A DNA stretch of 64,000 bases, taken from Latrodectus hesperus (taxonomy: Eukaryota > Arthropoda > Arachnida > Araneae > Theridiidae). The translations under genes and the position numbers were made by a program. Below the pieces are notes generated by a model. That model was not told the DNA's origin and did no database searches. It worked only from the letters and a program-made list of their open reading frames with translations. Each line of letters begins with the position of its first letter. Position 1 is the stretch's first letter. Below are positions 63,692 to 64,000 of the stretch, piece by piece. The DNA lies in contig JAJQOW010000014.1 in assembly GCA_037975125.1 (NCBI GenBank), positions 3,564,752 through 3,628,751 of the forward strand, written 5' to 3'.

Positions 63692-63751
63692 TTGTCTTCC
63701 ATTTCTCCTTCTATTGAAAATGGTTTCAATAGAAGGAGAAATGGAAGACAA
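63692..63751. repeat. Perfect hairpin, 28-bp arms, 4-nt loop
   Basis: Arms 63692-63719 and 63724-63751 are exact complements around the loop ATGG. The arms have mixed composition (polypurine on one side), not simple repeat. An exact 28-bp match with a 4-nt loop is very unlikely by chance and implies a recent fold-back duplication or selection on a hairpin. Outside the arms pairing stops at once. Confidence 0.95.
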
Positions 63752-64000
63752 CTGCAGTCTGTATACTTTTGGCTAACGAGAAGTATTCTAATATGAAATG
63801 ACACTTTCACCATAATTCACATTAAATAGTAAATGCCAAAAAAATTAAATATTAATTTAGAATTCTATTAATAATTGAATTTTTTTTAAATTTAAATCGT
63901 CCTTGAAGATTTAAACTAATAATAAACTAAATGTTTTTTTTTTTTGCTTTGTTCTATTGTAAATGTATTACTGACTTCATTCAAAGGAAAATGGCTTCTC
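63752..64000. other. AT-rich filler to the right edge
   Basis: No recognisable feature. Confidence 0.5.

Overview
The window is a non-prokaryotic, gene-poor stretch of a very AT-rich animal genome (by eye about three quarters or more A+T). Arthropod is well supported by the repeat content: two Tc1-like transposons of types common in arthropods, an arthropod-type non-autonomous Helitron, tRNA-derived SINEs, and a LINE-derived element with an (AAG)n tail. A spider or other chelicerate is my best guess, because transposases like the one at 25.9-27.0 kb are familiar from spider genomes, but that is recognition, not proof. I found no intact host protein-coding gene, no functional rRNA or tRNA gene and no CRISPR array. 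Everything that can be named is mobile DNA, its remains, or simple sequence. The window reads as an intergenic region or the inside of a large intron.

Layout. 0-5.3 kb: an old tandem duplication (about 195-bp unit) split by a SINE (family A), then a LINE-derived non-autonomous element bounded by a 13-bp target-site duplication (4482-5302, + strand). 5.3-16.2 kb: AT-rich filler with several (TA)n arrays, a lower-AT block at 6.1-6.4 kb, a decayed coding-like block at 9.8-10.3 kb, a SINE scrap at 11.6 kb, a Tc1 scrap at 11.9 kb, and a second, inverted copy of the LINE-derived element (15454-16210, - strand). 16-25 kb: a possible Ty3/Gypsy scrap at 17.9 kb and a SINE of family C at 20.9 kb with an exact 11-bp target-site duplication. 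25.5-27.4 kb: a Tc1 element (DD34E) sitting precisely inside a (TA)n array. 27.8-31.6 kb: a candidate conserved noncoding block and two decayed unidentified blocks. 33.1-34.3 kb: the Helitron, with (TA)n at both ends. 34.6 kb: a truncated SINE C. 36.3 kb: a compound (TA)n(TG)n array. 37-39 kb: lower-AT, coding-like but broken sequence and a perfect hairpin. 43.6-45.0 kb: a second Tc1 element, also precisely inside a (TA)n array. 45.6-46.1 kb: a short unidentified coding-like block. 53.4-54.9 kb: a cluster of a tRNA-like block, SINE B, inverted SINE A and a (TA)n array. 58.8 kb: a second SINE B. 63.7 kb: a perfect 28-bp hairpin near the right edge.

How the parts relate. The strongest pattern is the link between mobile elements and (TA)n arrays: both Tc1 elements and the Helitron have (TA)n directly at both ends. 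Fourteen of the fifteen long arrays lie in the first 45 kb. SINE families A and B share a tRNA-like head and a central core but have different 3' parts. Both LINE-derived copies carry only the extreme C-terminal part of a LINE ORF2 joined to the same unrelated-looking upstream sequence, which points to a non-autonomous family and not to two random truncations. I did not find a new multi-gene system. The long Tyr-Ile or Thr-His repeat reading frames are simply (TA)n or (GT)n read as protein.
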